This document shows, piece by piece, positions 1-9,009 of a DNA stretch of 64,000 bases. The translations under genes and the position numbers were made by a program. Location: assembly GCF_022447245.1 (NCBI RefSeq), contig NZ_JAKVBC010000031.1, forward strand, positions 1 through 64,000, given 5' to 3'. The DNA is from Kordia sp. (GTDB taxonomy: Bacteria > Bacteroidota > Bacteroidia > Flavobacteriales > Flavobacteriaceae). Each line of letters opens with the position of its first letter. Within the stretch, counting starts at the first letter, position 1. The notes beneath the pieces were generated by a model that had not been told where the DNA came from, searched no databases, and saw nothing but the letters and a program-made list of their open reading frames with translations.

Positions 1-4
1 TTTT

Positions 5-439
5 ATGAAAAAAGTATTCGCAGTATTGGCCTTAGCAGGAATTGTCGTCTATTCATGTTCGAGTCCACAAAAAACAATGACCCAAAAAAAAGACGACATC
101 CAAAAAGTGTCTGATACCATTCGTATTGCTAGTGATGAACTAGAACACGAAATCATCATCTTTGAGCCTGGTTTTAGTGCTTGGTTACAAGGATATGCGC
201 GACCAAGAGATTACTATTCGCAACAATTCTTAGAAAATAAGAATATTATTTATGTTACTGAATGGAATCAGCGCGTCATTGAACCAGCTCGTTACGACAA
301 TACCTTGTATCAACAGCAAATCAATTACCGATCAAATGTAGATTATGGGTATGAAGTCAACTACCAACTGTATTATTATTTTGTATTCTTTCAACAAAAA
401 TACAAGCAACAGTTAGCAGCCTTTCCTGCTCGGATATAA
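5..439 (+). CDS. DUF6146 family lipoprotein
   Basis: Small predicted lipoprotein of 144 residues. The N-terminus is a hydrophobic signal peptide ending in a lipobox-like VVYSC, so Cys18 would be lipidated and the protein anchored in the envelope. The mature part is rich in Tyr, Gln and Asn and contains a WLQGYARP segment and a YYYFVFF segment near the C-terminus, which I recognise as the flavobacterial DUF6146 family. Function unknown. It lies directly upstream of a DUF6787 membrane protein; these two families often occur together (family knowledge), suggesting a shared envelope role. The start is at the very edge of the window, so its promoter is not visible. Confidence 0.8.
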   Translation: MKKVFAVLALAGIVVYSCSSPQKTMTQKKDDIQKVSDTIRIASDELEHEIIIFEPGFSAWLQGYARPRDYYSQQFLENKNIIYVTEWNQRVIEPARYDNTLYQQQINYRSNVDYGYEVNYQLYYYFVFFQQKYKQQLAAFPARI

Positions 440-452
440 TGCAGAAGTTATG

Positions 453-460
453 TATATTTG
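453..460 (+). promoter_or_regulatory. Candidate Bacteroidota -7 element (TATATTTG)
   Basis: Exact match to TAnnTTTG just upstream of the DUF6787 gene. If used, transcription starts after the first possible ATG (450) and favours ATG 480. No clear -33 TTG is seen, so it is a motif match only. Confidence 0.35.
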
Positions 461-479
461 CATGCGCAAAAAAATACAC

Positions 480-1007
480 ATGACCTCATTTAAAAAACGT
501 TGGGAAATTAAACACAACTGGCAACTAATCTTTCCTTTTTTAGGAATCCTTTCGTTACTCTATACTGCATATCTTTTTTCAAAAAATATCATTCGTTCTT
601 TTGTGGATCGTCATGAAGACAAAATTCTCTATTATGCGCTAGTCGCTGTTGGTGTATTACTTTTTTACTACATCATGTTGCGCTTCTTTTTATGGTGTTT
701 TAAAAAGCTTGAAAGCAAATGGGTTACCAACTACCGTTGGGAAATCATTGCCATATTTTTGGTATTTGCCCTAACAGGAACAAGCTCTGTGCGGATTGCT
801 AAACCTTTGTTAGAATGGGTTGGTTTTACACCTTCGATCTTTCCTGAAGGCTTTTTTGGAAGTTTTTTATATTGGACGACTCGTATCATTATTATTCTTC
901 CTATTTATCAAGTTTTATTAATTGTTTTTGGAGCACTCTTAGGTCAATTCAAATTTTTCTGGGAATTTGAAAAGAAAATGCTCAAGCGCATGCGCATTAT
1001 CAAATAA
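480..1007 (+). CDS. DUF6787 family membrane protein
   Basis: Integral membrane protein with about four hydrophobic segments (after NWQLIFPFLG, around LLFYYIMLRFFLW, IIAIFLVFALTGTSS and IIIILPIYQVLLIVFGALLG) and a basic C-terminal tail. The NYRWEIIAIFLVFALTGTSS block matches the DUF6787 family. Function unknown. In-frame ATGs exist at 450, 462 and 480. I chose 480 because the first residues then read MTSFKKRW, like family members, and because a TATATTTG promoter-like element covers 453-460. The gene follows the DUF6146 lipoprotein by about 40 bp and probably works with it. Confidence 0.75.
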   Translation: MTSFKKRWEIKHNWQLIFPFLGILSLLYTAYLFSKNIIRSFVDRHEDKILYYALVAVGVLLFYYIMLRFFLWCFKKLESKWVTNYRWEIIAIFLVFALTGTSSVRIAKPLLEWVGFTPSIFPEGFFGSFLYWTTRIIIILPIYQVLLIVFGALLGQFKFFWEFEKKMLKRMRIIK

Positions 1008-1027
1008 AACTTTAAAAGCAATTAAGC

Positions 1028-2122
1028 ATGAATTTTTTCAAATCACTATTTGGTTCAAAAGAAGAAACCATACACTCCTATGCTGATTTTTGGAAATGGT
1101 TTGAAAAAAATGAAGGTAGATTCTATAAAGTTGTAAAAAATAACGGTGATATTCAACATGCCTTTTTTGATAAAATTGCTCCAAAACTAAAGCAATTAAA
1201 GGAAGGCTTTTGGTATGTTGCTGGTATGTTTGATGATGATACAGCAGAACTCATTTTAACAGCAGATGGTATTACTAAAAACATTGCTTTTGTAGAAGAA
1301 ATGGTAGCCGCTGCACCAAATATGAAACGTTGGAAAATAACAGCACTCAAACAAGCTTCTAACATTGCTGAATATAAACTAGAGATGAATGGGTATGTAT
1401 TTGGTGTAAATACAATGCATTTCTATTCAAATGATCATTCAGAATTGCCAGATGAAATTGATATTACCATAACGCATCAAGATTTTAATGACGAAAACAA
1501 AAACATTATTATCAATGGCGTATACCTTACCTTAGATAATTTTTTTGGCGAATTGAATACTGTTACCACTATAGATAATATAAACATCATCAACACAAAA
1601 GATGCTGCGCAAGAATTAGTTCCTATAGAAAAGCTAAAAGATTTTTTAATCTGGAGAGAAAAAGAATTCGTAGAAAAATACAAAGGATTGCGACACAATA
1701 CCGAAAACGACAGTTATGCAGGACTTGAAGCAACACTCGAAAATGGACTGCCACTATTGGCTGTTGTAAATACAGATGTATTACATTGGGATAGCAAAGC
1801 TTCACATCCATGGGTTGTTGTGGTAGAACTCAAATACGACGGAACAAACACCAATGGAATGCCTGATGAAACTACCTATCAACTACTTTCTGAAATAGAA
1901 GAAAAGATAATGGCTGTTTTAAAAGATGAAGATGGTTATATCAATATTGGAAGGCAAACAGCGAATGGTCTGAGAGAAATATACTTTGCATGCATCGATT
2001 TTAGAAAACCATCAAAAATTCTATACAGCATTCAACAGAAATACAAAAATCGTATTCAAATTGATTTTGATATTTATAAAGACAAATACTGGCAATCTTT
2101 TAATCGTTTCAAGGTGAATTAA
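1028..2122 (+). CDS. DUF695 domain protein
   Basis: Predicted cytoplasmic protein of 364 residues with no signal peptide or membrane segment. The C-terminal third (from about residue 225, NDSYAGLEATLENGLPLLAVVN onward) resembles DUF695, recognisable by the LPLLAVVN, WVVVVELKYDG and REIYFACIDF stretches. The N-terminal part has a WKWFEKNEGRFY block and alternating strand-like segments found in proteins that pair this region with DUF695. No catalytic motif is visible and the biochemical role is unknown. It follows the DUF6787 gene by 20 bp and may be cotranscribed. Nothing links it to the downstream metal cassette except position. Confidence 0.65.
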   Translation: MNFFKSLFGSKEETIHSYADFWKWFEKNEGRFYKVVKNNGDIQHAFFDKIAPKLKQLKEGFWYVAGMFDDDTAELILTADGITKNIAFVEEMVAAAPNMKRWKITALKQASNIAEYKLEMNGYVFGVNTMHFYSNDHSELPDEIDITITHQDFNDENKNIIINGVYLTLDNFFGELNTVTTIDNINIINTKDAAQELVPIEKLKDFLIWREKEFVEKYKGLRHNTENDSYAGLEATLENGLPLLAVVNTDVLHWDSKASHPWVVVVELKYDGTNTNGMPDETTYQLLSEIEEKIMAVLKDEDGYINIGRQTANGLREIYFACIDFRKPSKILYSIQQKYKNRIQIDFDIYKDKYWQSFNRFKVN

Positions 2123-2221
2123 GTACAAACTTTTACTTATTCATTTCCTACAAACCCTACCAACTTTGTTATAATTTAGTAATTCTATCGATACTAATTT
2201 TTTTTACTGGAAAGCTTTTTC

Positions 2222-2229
2222 TACTTTTG
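2222..2229 (+). promoter_or_regulatory. Candidate -7 element (TACTTTTG) for the TonB cassette
   Basis: Exact TAnnTTTG match about 24 bp before the first gene of the receptor cassette. The -33 element is not clear. Confidence 0.4.
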
Positions 2230-2252
2230 TTTGATAATTTTCAATGCTGTAA

Positions 2253-2600
2253 TTGATGATAAACCCAATGAAAACCGTAATTAACATAAAGGAAATACTT
2301 ATTGCTTCTTTGTTACTTGTAACAATGGCGCTTCCTGCATATATACAGTTTTCGCATCAATTAGAAGAAGATCACGGATACACTATATGTCACGAACAAG
2401 AAGATCATGTTCATGAAAATGTAGTGCATTGTGAAATGTGTGACTGTCAATTCTCAACATTTATTTTTGAGTTTACTAGTTACCCTGAAACAGTAATAAC
2501 TCCATTTATATCAAAAATAGCACTTGGTACTACAACTCCTTTGTGCTACTACTCACCTTTAACGAATACACAACTTCGTGCACCTCCGGTGTTGTCTTGA
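2253..2600 (+). CDS. His/Cys-rich small membrane or secreted protein
   Basis: 115 residues. A hydrophobic segment (about residues 14-30) is followed by a segment with a dense run of His, Cys, Asp and Glu (HQLEEDHGY, CHEQEDHVHE, HCEMCDCQ), a plausible soft-metal site. The C-terminus ends in LRAPPVLS, a tail often seen in small proteins encoded just before Bacteroidota TonB receptors. Possible starts are 2253, 2256 and 2268; the last would give a tighter signal sequence. It is 40 bp upstream of the receptor and probably in its operon. A role in metal sensing or hand-over is inferred from composition and context only. Confidence 0.6.
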   Translation: MMINPMKTVINIKEILIASLLLVTMALPAYIQFSHQLEEDHGYTICHEQEDHVHENVVHCEMCDCQFSTFIFEFTSYPETVITPFISKIALGTTTPLCYYSPLTNTQLRAPPVLS

Positions 2601-2640
2601 ATGCAAGAAAAAACACATTATTTTTAATTAAAGAATTTAC

Positions 2641-5043
2641 ATGCGAACATATTTATTTATGTTAATGCTCTTTAGTGCTATGGTTATGCAAAGTCAAAAC
2701 TGCAACTATACACTATCTGGTAAGGTTATCGATTTACACGATGATTCTGTACTCCCAGGAGCTACATTAATCATTGCAGGACTAGAGAAAATTTCACAAT
2801 CAGATATCAATGGAAATTATACATTTTCAAATCTATGCGAAGGAAATTATACGATTCAAGTGTCACATCCAAATTGTGCAACACAAGCTTTTAAAGTGAA
2901 AGTTAAAGGTAACATACAAAAAACCTTTCGCCTCGAACATCATTTAGAAGAGCTAAATGCAATTACGTTAAATGCTTCGGTTTATGGTAGTAAAACTAAG
3001 ACGAATTTTGAGCAGAAAATAACGGAACAGCAATTAGATCGCTATAGCAGTGCCTCATTTGGAGATGTACTCAACACCTTAAGTGGGGTTTCATCATTAA
3101 ATACAGGAAATGCTGTAGTGAAGCCAATTATAAATGGATTACACAGTAGTCGCGTCGTTGTCATGAACAACGGAGTCCGAATGGAAGATCAGGAATGGGG
3201 AGCTGAACACGCTCCAAGTATCGATGTAAACGCTATTGGAAATATCACACTTATCAAAGGCGCTGGTGCATTGAAATATAGTGGTGATGCCATTGGTGGA
3301 ATTATCGTTACTGAAGCTTCCAAAATTCCTGTCAAAGATACCATCTACGGCAAAACGCATGTCACAGCTGCAACCAATGGTCGCGGCGGAAATATTACTT
3401 CGTCCCTTACCAAAAGCTATGTAAATGGCTGGTATGGTTCTATTCAAGGCAACCTCAAACGATTTGGTGATTATGAAGCACCAGATTATGTATTAAGTAA
3501 TACAGGGGTTTTTGAACGTAGTATTTCAGCAAGAATAGGGATCAATCGTTTTGATTACGGTCTTGAAGCTTATTATTCTTTCTTTAAAAATGAAATCGGC
3601 ATTTTGCGTGCTTCACATGTTGGTAATGCTGGCGATTTAGTTCGCGCTATCAACAGTGGTTTTCCGATAGTTGTTAGGGATTTCACGTATGACATTAACG
3701 CTCCAAAGCAAGATGTAACACATCATTTGTTCAAAGTACGTGCGTTCAAAAACTTTAAGAATTTTGGAAAGATAACGCTCCAATATGACTTTCAACAAAA
3801 CGAACGCCTCGAATTTGATGTTCGTAGAAACAGTGAAGATGATGACAGAGCAGCAGTGGATTTAGCATTAAGCTCACAAACAATTCGTTTGGATTTAGAG
3901 ACAGATAATACCAAGCTTTATAACTTGAAAACTGGAATCATGGCACAATATCAAAAAAATGTGGCGGATCCAAGTACAGGTGTACGAAGACTTATTCCTG
4001 ATTATGAAAGATATAATTTTGGAATTTACGGTATTGCTGACTTTTCAATAACGGACAACTTTTTGGTCGAAGTTGGTGGTAGATTTGATTATTTTAATAT
4101 AGATGCCCAAAAGTTTTATAGAAGTTCTTTTTGGCAAAATAGAAACTATGATATACTTTTTCCTGAACTCGTTGTGGAAGATTTAGGAACTCAAGTACTT
4201 ACCAACCCTAAATTGGATTATTCAAACGTCTCCGCAACCTTGGGAGCACGCTATACACTGAATGAAAATTATAAAATATTCGCAAATTATTCGATGGCTT
4301 CCCGCGCTCCGAATCCATCTGAATTATTTAGCGAAGGCTTACATCATTCTGCTTCAAGAATTGAATTAGGCGATTTACGTTTTGACTCGGAAATTGCACA
4401 CAAGATGTCGATTACTTTACAGAAGCAAGGATCTATTTTCGGATTCTCTGTAAATCCATACATAAATTTTATCAATGACTTTATACTCATTGAACCTACA
4501 GGTGACAACCAAACTAATAGAGGGATTTTCCCTGTTTGGGAATACCGACAAACCGATGCAACGCTTGTAGGTGTTGATATTGATGCATCAGTTACATTAA
4601 ATGAATATTTTAATTTTTACCATCAATTTTCTCTAGTAAAAGGATATGATGAAAAACTTGATATTCCCTTAATAAACATGCCGCCAGTAAACACAATGAA
4701 CGGCTTAGTATACCAAAACAAAAAATTAAAAAACCTACGAATTGAACTGCAAAGCGAGTATACATTTGCACAAAATGAGTATCCTGATAATGATTTTCAA
4801 TCATTTATTCCAGAATTAGATTCAGAAGAAACAGTGCGTATAAGCGAACCTCCAAGTGCGTATCACTTATTGCATTTACATACAAATGTTGATTTTTCAT
4901 TGAGTAAAAAATCAACGCTACATCTAGGGTTATCAATGACTAATATATTCGATACAAATTATCGAAACTACTTAAATCGTTTACGATATTATGCAGACGA
5001 TTTAGGAAGAAACTTTTTATTAAATCTAAAATTCACTTATTAA
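2641..5043 (+). CDS. TonB-dependent outer-membrane receptor (metal-type)
   Basis: 800 residues: signal peptide (1-18), carboxypeptidase-like regulatory beta-sandwich (about 22-100, with LSGKVIDLHDDSVLPGA), plug domain (about 115-230, with NTLSGVSSLN and VVVMNNGVRMEDQEW) and a beta-barrel to the C-terminus, which ends in an aromatic strand (LLNLKFTY). Such receptors import ligands across the outer membrane using TonB/ExbBD energy. The plug stretch EWGAEHAPSIDV is reminiscent of zinc receptors of the ZnuD type, and the upstream gene encodes a His/Cys-rich protein, so a divalent metal substrate is my inference. Length is typical. The lipoprotein gene 15 bp downstream is probably cotranscribed. 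Confidence 0.9.
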   Translation: MRTYLFMLMLFSAMVMQSQNCNYTLSGKVIDLHDDSVLPGATLIIAGLEKISQSDINGNYTFSNLCEGNYTIQVSHPNCATQAFKVKVKGNIQKTFRLEHHLEELNAITLNASVYGSKTKTNFEQKITEQQLDRYSSASFGDVLNTLSGVSSLNTGNAVVKPIINGLHSSRVVVMNNGVRMEDQEWGAEHAPSIDVNAIGNITLIKGAGALKYSGDAIGGIIVTEASKIPVKDTIYGKTHVTAATNGRGGNITSSLTKSYVNGWYGSIQGNLKRFGDYEAPDYVLSNTGVFERSISARIGINRFDYGLEAYYSFFKNEIGILRASHVGNAGDLVRAINSGFPIVVRDFTYDINAPKQDVTHHLFKVRAFKNFKNFGKITLQYDFQQNERLEFDVRRNSEDDDRAAVDLALSSQTIRLDLETDNTKLYNLKTGIMAQYQKNVADPSTGVRRLIPDYERYNFGIYGIADFSITDNFLVEVGGRFDYFNIDAQKFYRSSFWQNRNYDILFPELVVEDLGTQVLTNPKLDYSNVSATLGARYTLNENYKIFANYSMASRAPNPSELFSEGLHHSASRIELGDLRFDSEIAHKMSITLQKQGSIFGFSVNPYINFINDFILIEPTGDNQTNRGIFPVWEYRQTDATLVGVDIDASVTLNEYFNFYHQFSLVKGYDEKLDIPLINMPPVNTMNGLVYQNKKLKNLRIELQSEYTFAQNEYPDNDFQSFIPELDSEETVRISEPPSAYHLLHLHTNVDFSLSKKSTLHLGLSMTNIFDTNYRNYLNRLRYYADDLGRNFLLNLKFTY

Positions 5044-5058
5044 ATTAAAAATTCGAAC

Positions 5059-5622
5059 ATGAGAAAATTCAAAATTTCAATTTTAACAGCAATTGCTATT
5101 ACAGGAACACTTTTTACAAGTTGTTCTAATGACGATGATGCAGCGCCAGTGCCAGTAAATGAAGAAGAGGTAATTACAACGATTACTGTAACTTTGACCC
5201 CTAATGGAGGAGGAACAGCAGTTACCTTACAATCTAGAGATTTAGATGGTGACGGACCAAATGCTCCTGTAGTAACTGTTTCTGGAAACTTAGTTGCTAA
5301 CACAACATACAACGGAGCTATAGTATTGTTAAACGAAACAGAGGATCCTGCTGAAAATGTTACTGAAGAAGTAGAAGAAGAAGATGATGAGCACCAATTT
5401 TTCTACACAATCGGTGGCGGACTTGACTTAACAACAACGTACACAAACTTTGATGGAAACAACAATCCATTAGGAACTACGTTTGATGCCGCTGCTGGAG
5501 CTGCTGGCACAGGTACAATTACGTTTACCTTACGTCATGAGCCAACAAAACCAAATACTGGTTTGGCAAATGCTGGAGGATCTACGGATATCGAAGTAAC
5601 TTTTGATGTAACTATTCAATAA
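5059..5622 (+). CDS. Acidic lipoprotein of the TonB cassette
   Basis: 187 residues with a signal peptide and lipobox (LFTSC, Cys21), then a short acidic linker (SNDDDAAP) typical of surface-directed Bacteroidota lipoproteins. The body is a predicted beta-sandwich with LTPNGGGTAV, DLDGDGPNAPV and an acidic segment (TEEVEEEDDEHQFFY) that could chelate metal. Homologues next to TonB receptors are sometimes annotated as type 1 periplasmic-binding-fold proteins, although it is far too short for that fold. A ligand-capturing partner of the adjacent receptor is the likely role (inference). A strong terminator follows. Confidence 0.65.
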   Translation: MRKFKISILTAIAITGTLFTSCSNDDDAAPVPVNEEEVITTITVTLTPNGGGTAVTLQSRDLDGDGPNAPVVTVSGNLVANTTYNGAIVLLNETEDPAENVTEEVEEEDDEHQFFYTIGGGLDLTTTYTNFDGNNNPLGTTFDAAAGAAGTGTITFTLRHEPTKPNTGLANAGGSTDIEVTFDVTIQ

Positions 5623-5643
5623 AGTAAACCTACTACCGAACAT

Positions 5644-5680
5644 AAAAAATCCCTTAGCATTCAACTATGGGATTTTTTTT
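5644..5680. terminator. Bidirectional rho-independent terminator
   Basis: A-rich ATCCC arm, short loop and GGGAT arm followed by eight T. The A-run on the other side lets it serve the convergent small-peptide gene as well. The stem is interrupted by one mismatch. Confidence 0.8.
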
Positions 5681-5694
5681 ATTCATACTATTTG

Positions 5695-5901
5695 TTAGCA
5701 AACGTCTCGCCAATTAAAGGTGTACACACAAATTCCTGAACAACAAATAGATGGTATTGTATTCGTTGCTGCACAATCGTTACTATCTACACAAGGACCT
5801 CCAAAACCCTCTCCTATGATACTGGCGTTAATTGTTTTTTGATTTTCTTTTGTGAGTTTTTCAACACCTTTGAGTTCTACTACCTTTTTTAACTTGATCA
5901 A
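5695..5901 (-). CDS. Orphan Cys-containing precursor-like peptide
   Basis: 68 residues. The N-terminus (IKLKKVVELKGVEKLTKENQK) looks like the leader of Bacteroidota natural-product or bacteriocin-like precursors, followed by a Gly-rich IGEGFGGPC junction and a C-terminal core with six Cys (positions in GPC, NDC, ICC, GIC and VC). A TAA lies three codons upstream in frame and no ATG is available, so TTG at 5901 must be the start if the gene is intact. No modification enzyme, protease or transporter lies nearby, so processing would rely on distant genes. It could equally be a small secreted disulfide-rich protein. Confidence 0.55.
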   Translation of the reverse strand: MIKLKKVVELKGVEKLTKENQKTINASIIGEGFGGPCVDSNDCAATNTIPSICCSGICVYTFNWRDVC

Positions 5902-6079
5902 TTTTTTTGATTAAGAATTCTAAATTACAGACTATATGAGAATACATTCAATAATTTTACAATAAAAATTGTTAGTTTTCACATCGTATTAAGTAAGAAA
6001 TAAACTCCTATTATTTAATATGCTTTGTCAAGACATTTTCTGTAAAGCTAGTATATTTAAGCAACCCAATTACTTCTAT

Positions 6080-7231
6080 ATGAAAAATAGTATTTTGATA
6101 TTTTGTAGTGCCCTTTTACTATGGAATTGTACAGAGTCGAAACAGCAAATTTCATTACAAAATAAAATACAAGGCACATGGATATACGCTAGATATGCTG
6201 AAAGTGAAAAGAAAAAAGATACTGATTTAATTATAGAATCTGTCAAACCATCTATTTTTAGAATCCCAATTGGAATCAACTTTCAAGAAAACAAACTAGA
6301 ATATTTCAGGCAATTTATTGAATATAACTTTGATACTATTACTGGAAAAAGAAGCTATAACACTTTCGTGGGATTTGTTCCGTATCAATTAAAAACGGAT
6401 AGTTTATTTGTACAGCATCCTTTGCAGCAAAAACTTGTGTTTAAGTGTACGATTGATGCTTCTCTGAAAGATACACTCATTTTAAAACGAAAGGATGGCA
6501 CATACCTTAGGCTAGTACCATTGGAAAAAAAAGAAAAAGATCCGCTTTACTTCGATCAAGTTGTATTGTCGCGTTCTGGTTGTTTTGGCAGATGTCCTAT
6601 CATGAATATTTCTATTAAAAGAGACGGTTCCGTTACGTATTATGGAGAAAAGTTTACTAACAACATCGGATTATATAAAGGAAAAATTTCGCCAGAATTT
6701 ACCAAATATATTTTCAAAAAATTAGAAGACATTCAAATTTCAAAAGTAAAAACGTCCTATAGTGTTGGTCATACAGATGACGAAACTGTTTCTTCTACAT
6801 TCCTGAATAATGGTACAATTGTAAAAACCATTAGTGATTACGGACAAGCTGGCACAAAGGAATTGCTCTGGGCATATTGTGCAACTTTGAATTTAGATCA
6901 ACAAATACAACTTGCTGCAATTCCATTCAATGAAAAAATATCAAATTTAGATCTTATCTATTTTGAAAAGGATAACAAACGATTATTTCTAAGCAAATCA
7001 GAAACTTTTCTACTATGGAAAGCACTTCAAAGTGCAACCATTATACCATCAGATTTTGAAAAGAAATATGTGTTTCATGGCGGTTATTTTAATTCAGATA
7101 TAAAAAGAATAGAATCTAACGGACACTTGTATACAATCTATCTAAAAAATGGGCACATAACTACATATGATATTGGATATAACTTTATGGAAGATAACTT
7201 TTCGGAAGCTGATTTTAGAACTTTAAACTAA
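6080..7231 (+). CDS. DUF6438 domain lipoprotein
   Basis: 383 residues from ATG 6080, chosen because it gives a clean lipoprotein signal (MKNSILIFC...LLLWNC); an upstream ATG at 6020 would bury it. The central region (about 155-290) contains SRSGCFGRCP and a conserved TYYGEKFTNNIGLYKG block typical of DUF6438, which often sits in lipoproteins of unknown role. The N-terminal part resembles a lipocalin-like GTWIYARY segment, and the C-terminal third has no recognised domain. The two Cys of GCFGRC may pair. Monocistronic, between the precursor-like peptide and decayed genes. Function unknown. Confidence 0.7.
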   Translation: MKNSILIFCSALLLWNCTESKQQISLQNKIQGTWIYARYAESEKKKDTDLIIESVKPSIFRIPIGINFQENKLEYFRQFIEYNFDTITGKRSYNTFVGFVPYQLKTDSLFVQHPLQQKLVFKCTIDASLKDTLILKRKDGTYLRLVPLEKKEKDPLYFDQVVLSRSGCFGRCPIMNISIKRDGSVTYYGEKFTNNIGLYKGKISPEFTKYIFKKLEDIQISKVKTSYSVGHTDDETVSSTFLNNGTIVKTISDYGQAGTKELLWAYCATLNLDQQIQLAAIPFNEKISNLDLIYFEKDNKRLFLSKSETFLLWKALQSATIIPSDFEKKYVFHGGYFNSDIKRIESNGHLYTIYLKNGHITTYDIGYNFMEDNFSEADFRTLN

Positions 7232-7245
7232 ATGGGTATTTGGTG

Positions 7246-7958
7246 TTAAGTGTTAGATTTTAGCAGAGCATAAATTTCTGTTCTTGCAAGTAAGATTGCT
7301 GCACTCGTGTCTGCATCCAGTTTTTGAAAACGATTCTTTTTAAGAAGTTTTATTTGAAGTTGCTTCCAAGCAGCTAAAACTGTATCAAAATGCTTTTTTT
7401 CAAATATCCATTTCGTAAACCTGCTGTTACACAGTAAATCATAAGTGCCTTTATCCTTGATGTTTTGCCAAAATATTGAGATTGTAATACTTCTAACAAA
7501 TATCCTATTGATTTTGTATAATTCGCTTTCACTTGATCTATCGCAAGCATATAATTCTCGTAGTTTTTAACGGCATATATTTGCGAGGCAAATGCTAAAC
7601 TCACTTCGTAATCATCAAAATCCTCTAAGGTTAAAGATTCTATTTTTTGAAGTGCATTCAGATCATTTTCTATTCTATATGACCAAATTAAGTCACACAA
7701 ATCAATTTCTTCTTCATCTATATCATCGTTTTCTTCAGTTTGATATTGTTGAATATTTCGCAATTCGTTTTTATAGCGTTCTTCCTTAGAAATTTGATAA
7801 AAGGCATCAATTCCAGCAAATCGTATTCCATAACGCCAATCGTTTTGAGCCAAATCACAATCAGGGTTTTCTAATAAACGCTCCGTAATTTGACGTAACA
7901 GCTCTTTTAAATTAGCTAAAGTGAATTCTGAATTTAGAGTTGTTTTCTTCAAATTCAT
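7246..7958 (-). pseudogene. Frameshifted uncharacterised cytoplasmic protein
   Basis: From ATG 7958 the frame reads MNLKKTTLNSEF onward as a plausible helical, acidic protein (with DDIDEEEIDLCD), then runs into non-homologous residues after LLEVLQSQ. Shifting frame at about 7470-7480 restores a sensible C-terminus (IFWQNIKDKGTYDLL, FTKWIFEKKHFDTVLAAWKQ and a tail ending ALLKSNT) that stops at 7246. A single indel therefore disrupts the gene. The family is not recognised. It is directly preceded by another decayed gene on the same strand. Confidence 0.65.
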
Positions 7959-8217
7959 TTTCACTGCCGTTTGATATCGATCTTTAAAATCTAACGAAGT
8001 TTCTTTTCCACGTGTAACATGCGTATAATAAATATAATTAGTATTCTGTAACCACAATACTTGTACAGGATTGCCTTTCTAAACGCCTCGAACCGCAAAA
8101 GGACGTACATTAACTTTGGTAGAATTTATTGTAATTTGTTTTGCCTTCCAAGACTTTCCTTGATCGTTTGTAGTCCACTCCTCTATCTCAAAAATATCTT
8201 CCTTTTTTACAGAAAGA
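7959..8217 (-). pseudogene. Remnant of a BNR-4-like repeat protein (C-terminal end)
   Basis: The reverse strand encodes EIEEWTTNDQGKSW, then VNVRPFAVRGV, a TAG stop at 8079-8081, and KGNPVQVLWLQNTNYIYYTH in the same frame, ending near DRYQTAVKMN. The EEWTTNDQGKSW and NVRPF patterns resemble the last blades of secreted BNR-4 repeat proteins. The 5' part is missing: at 8222 an unrelated plus-strand gene begins. So this is a 5'-truncated fossil with an internal stop. The family call is tentative. Confidence 0.5.
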
Positions 8218-8221
8218 TAAA

Positions 8222-9004
8222 ATGTACAAAAAATTCTTAATCACTTCGTTACTTGCTTTAGTTACAAGTTTCGGGTATACACAATCTGAAAAAATCAACA
8301 TAAAGTCTGAACACCTTAAAGAAGTGAATTACCTCAAAATACATGATTTCTACTTAACACATTATTTATATATCGATGTGTTTTTGAGAGAGAATCTATT
8401 TCCTGAAGCAACTCCCGAAGATGTTTCCGCTATATTTAAAGCAGTAAAAAAATATGTTTCTATAGAAAACAGATTGGATGTTGAAATTGAAAAACCTGGA
8501 GACCGAAATTATTTGATCAAGTTTGCCATCCTCAAGAAAGATGATGGTACAGAGCTTTTAATTGCGTTTACCAACTGGAGCCCTCAGAAAAGAGAGTTTG
8601 AAAAGGAAATAAAAATGGAGAACGACTCCTACACAAGATGGTATTTTTTAAATAGAAACAAAATGATCTATCGAAAAGACATGTCTGATCAAAATGATTA
8701 TGCTAGCATAAACAAGTCTGATTTGGCCAATGCGTATCTTTTTGATGAATTACCTGAAAATGATGCTAAAATTAAAATTGCTATTGATGCAGCTTTGAAA
8801 GAAAAAGATATCAATCTATCAGATGAAATTATGGGTAATTTAATTCTTTTAAAATATCTAATCTTTCAAAGAGATACTGATAATATCGAAAAACAAACAA
8901 AACATCTGAACAGTTTGTTTGAAATTGGCGCACTTGAATCTAATCTTAAAGGCTTAGAAGTGGCGTTTAACGCAACAAAATTCCAAATAGCATTAATGAA
9001 ATAA
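8222..9004 (+). CDS. Secreted protein of unknown function
   Basis: 260 residues. The N-terminus is a signal peptide (LITSLLALVTSFGYTQ, cleavage after about residue 21). The mature part is hydrophilic and mixed alpha/beta, with an aromatic cluster (HDFYLTHYLYIDVF) and a RWYFLNRNKMIYRKD segment, then a helical C-terminus. I recognise no family and see no catalytic motif. It starts exactly where a truncated antisense fossil ends, so this locus has probably been rearranged. A GTG-started acetyltransferase ORF follows five bases after the stop and may be cotranscribed. Confidence 0.6.
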   Translation: MYKKFLITSLLALVTSFGYTQSEKINIKSEHLKEVNYLKIHDFYLTHYLYIDVFLRENLFPEATPEDVSAIFKAVKKYVSIENRLDVEIEKPGDRNYLIKFAILKKDDGTELLIAFTNWSPQKREFEKEIKMENDSYTRWYFLNRNKMIYRKDMSDQNDYASINKSDLANAYLFDELPENDAKIKIAIDAALKEKDINLSDEIMGNLILLKYLIFQRDTDNIEKQTKHLNSLFEIGALESNLKGLEVAFNATKFQIALMK

Positions 9005-9009
9005 GTATT

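Noticed and set aside
2123-2252. A cobalamin or other riboswitch upstream of the TonB cassette
   Set aside because: Only about 130 bp, AT-rich, with no conserved riboswitch core such as a B12 box.
3139-3447. A 102-residue open frame antisense to the TonB receptor
   Set aside because: Composition and position fit a shadow of the real gene; no start signals or family features.
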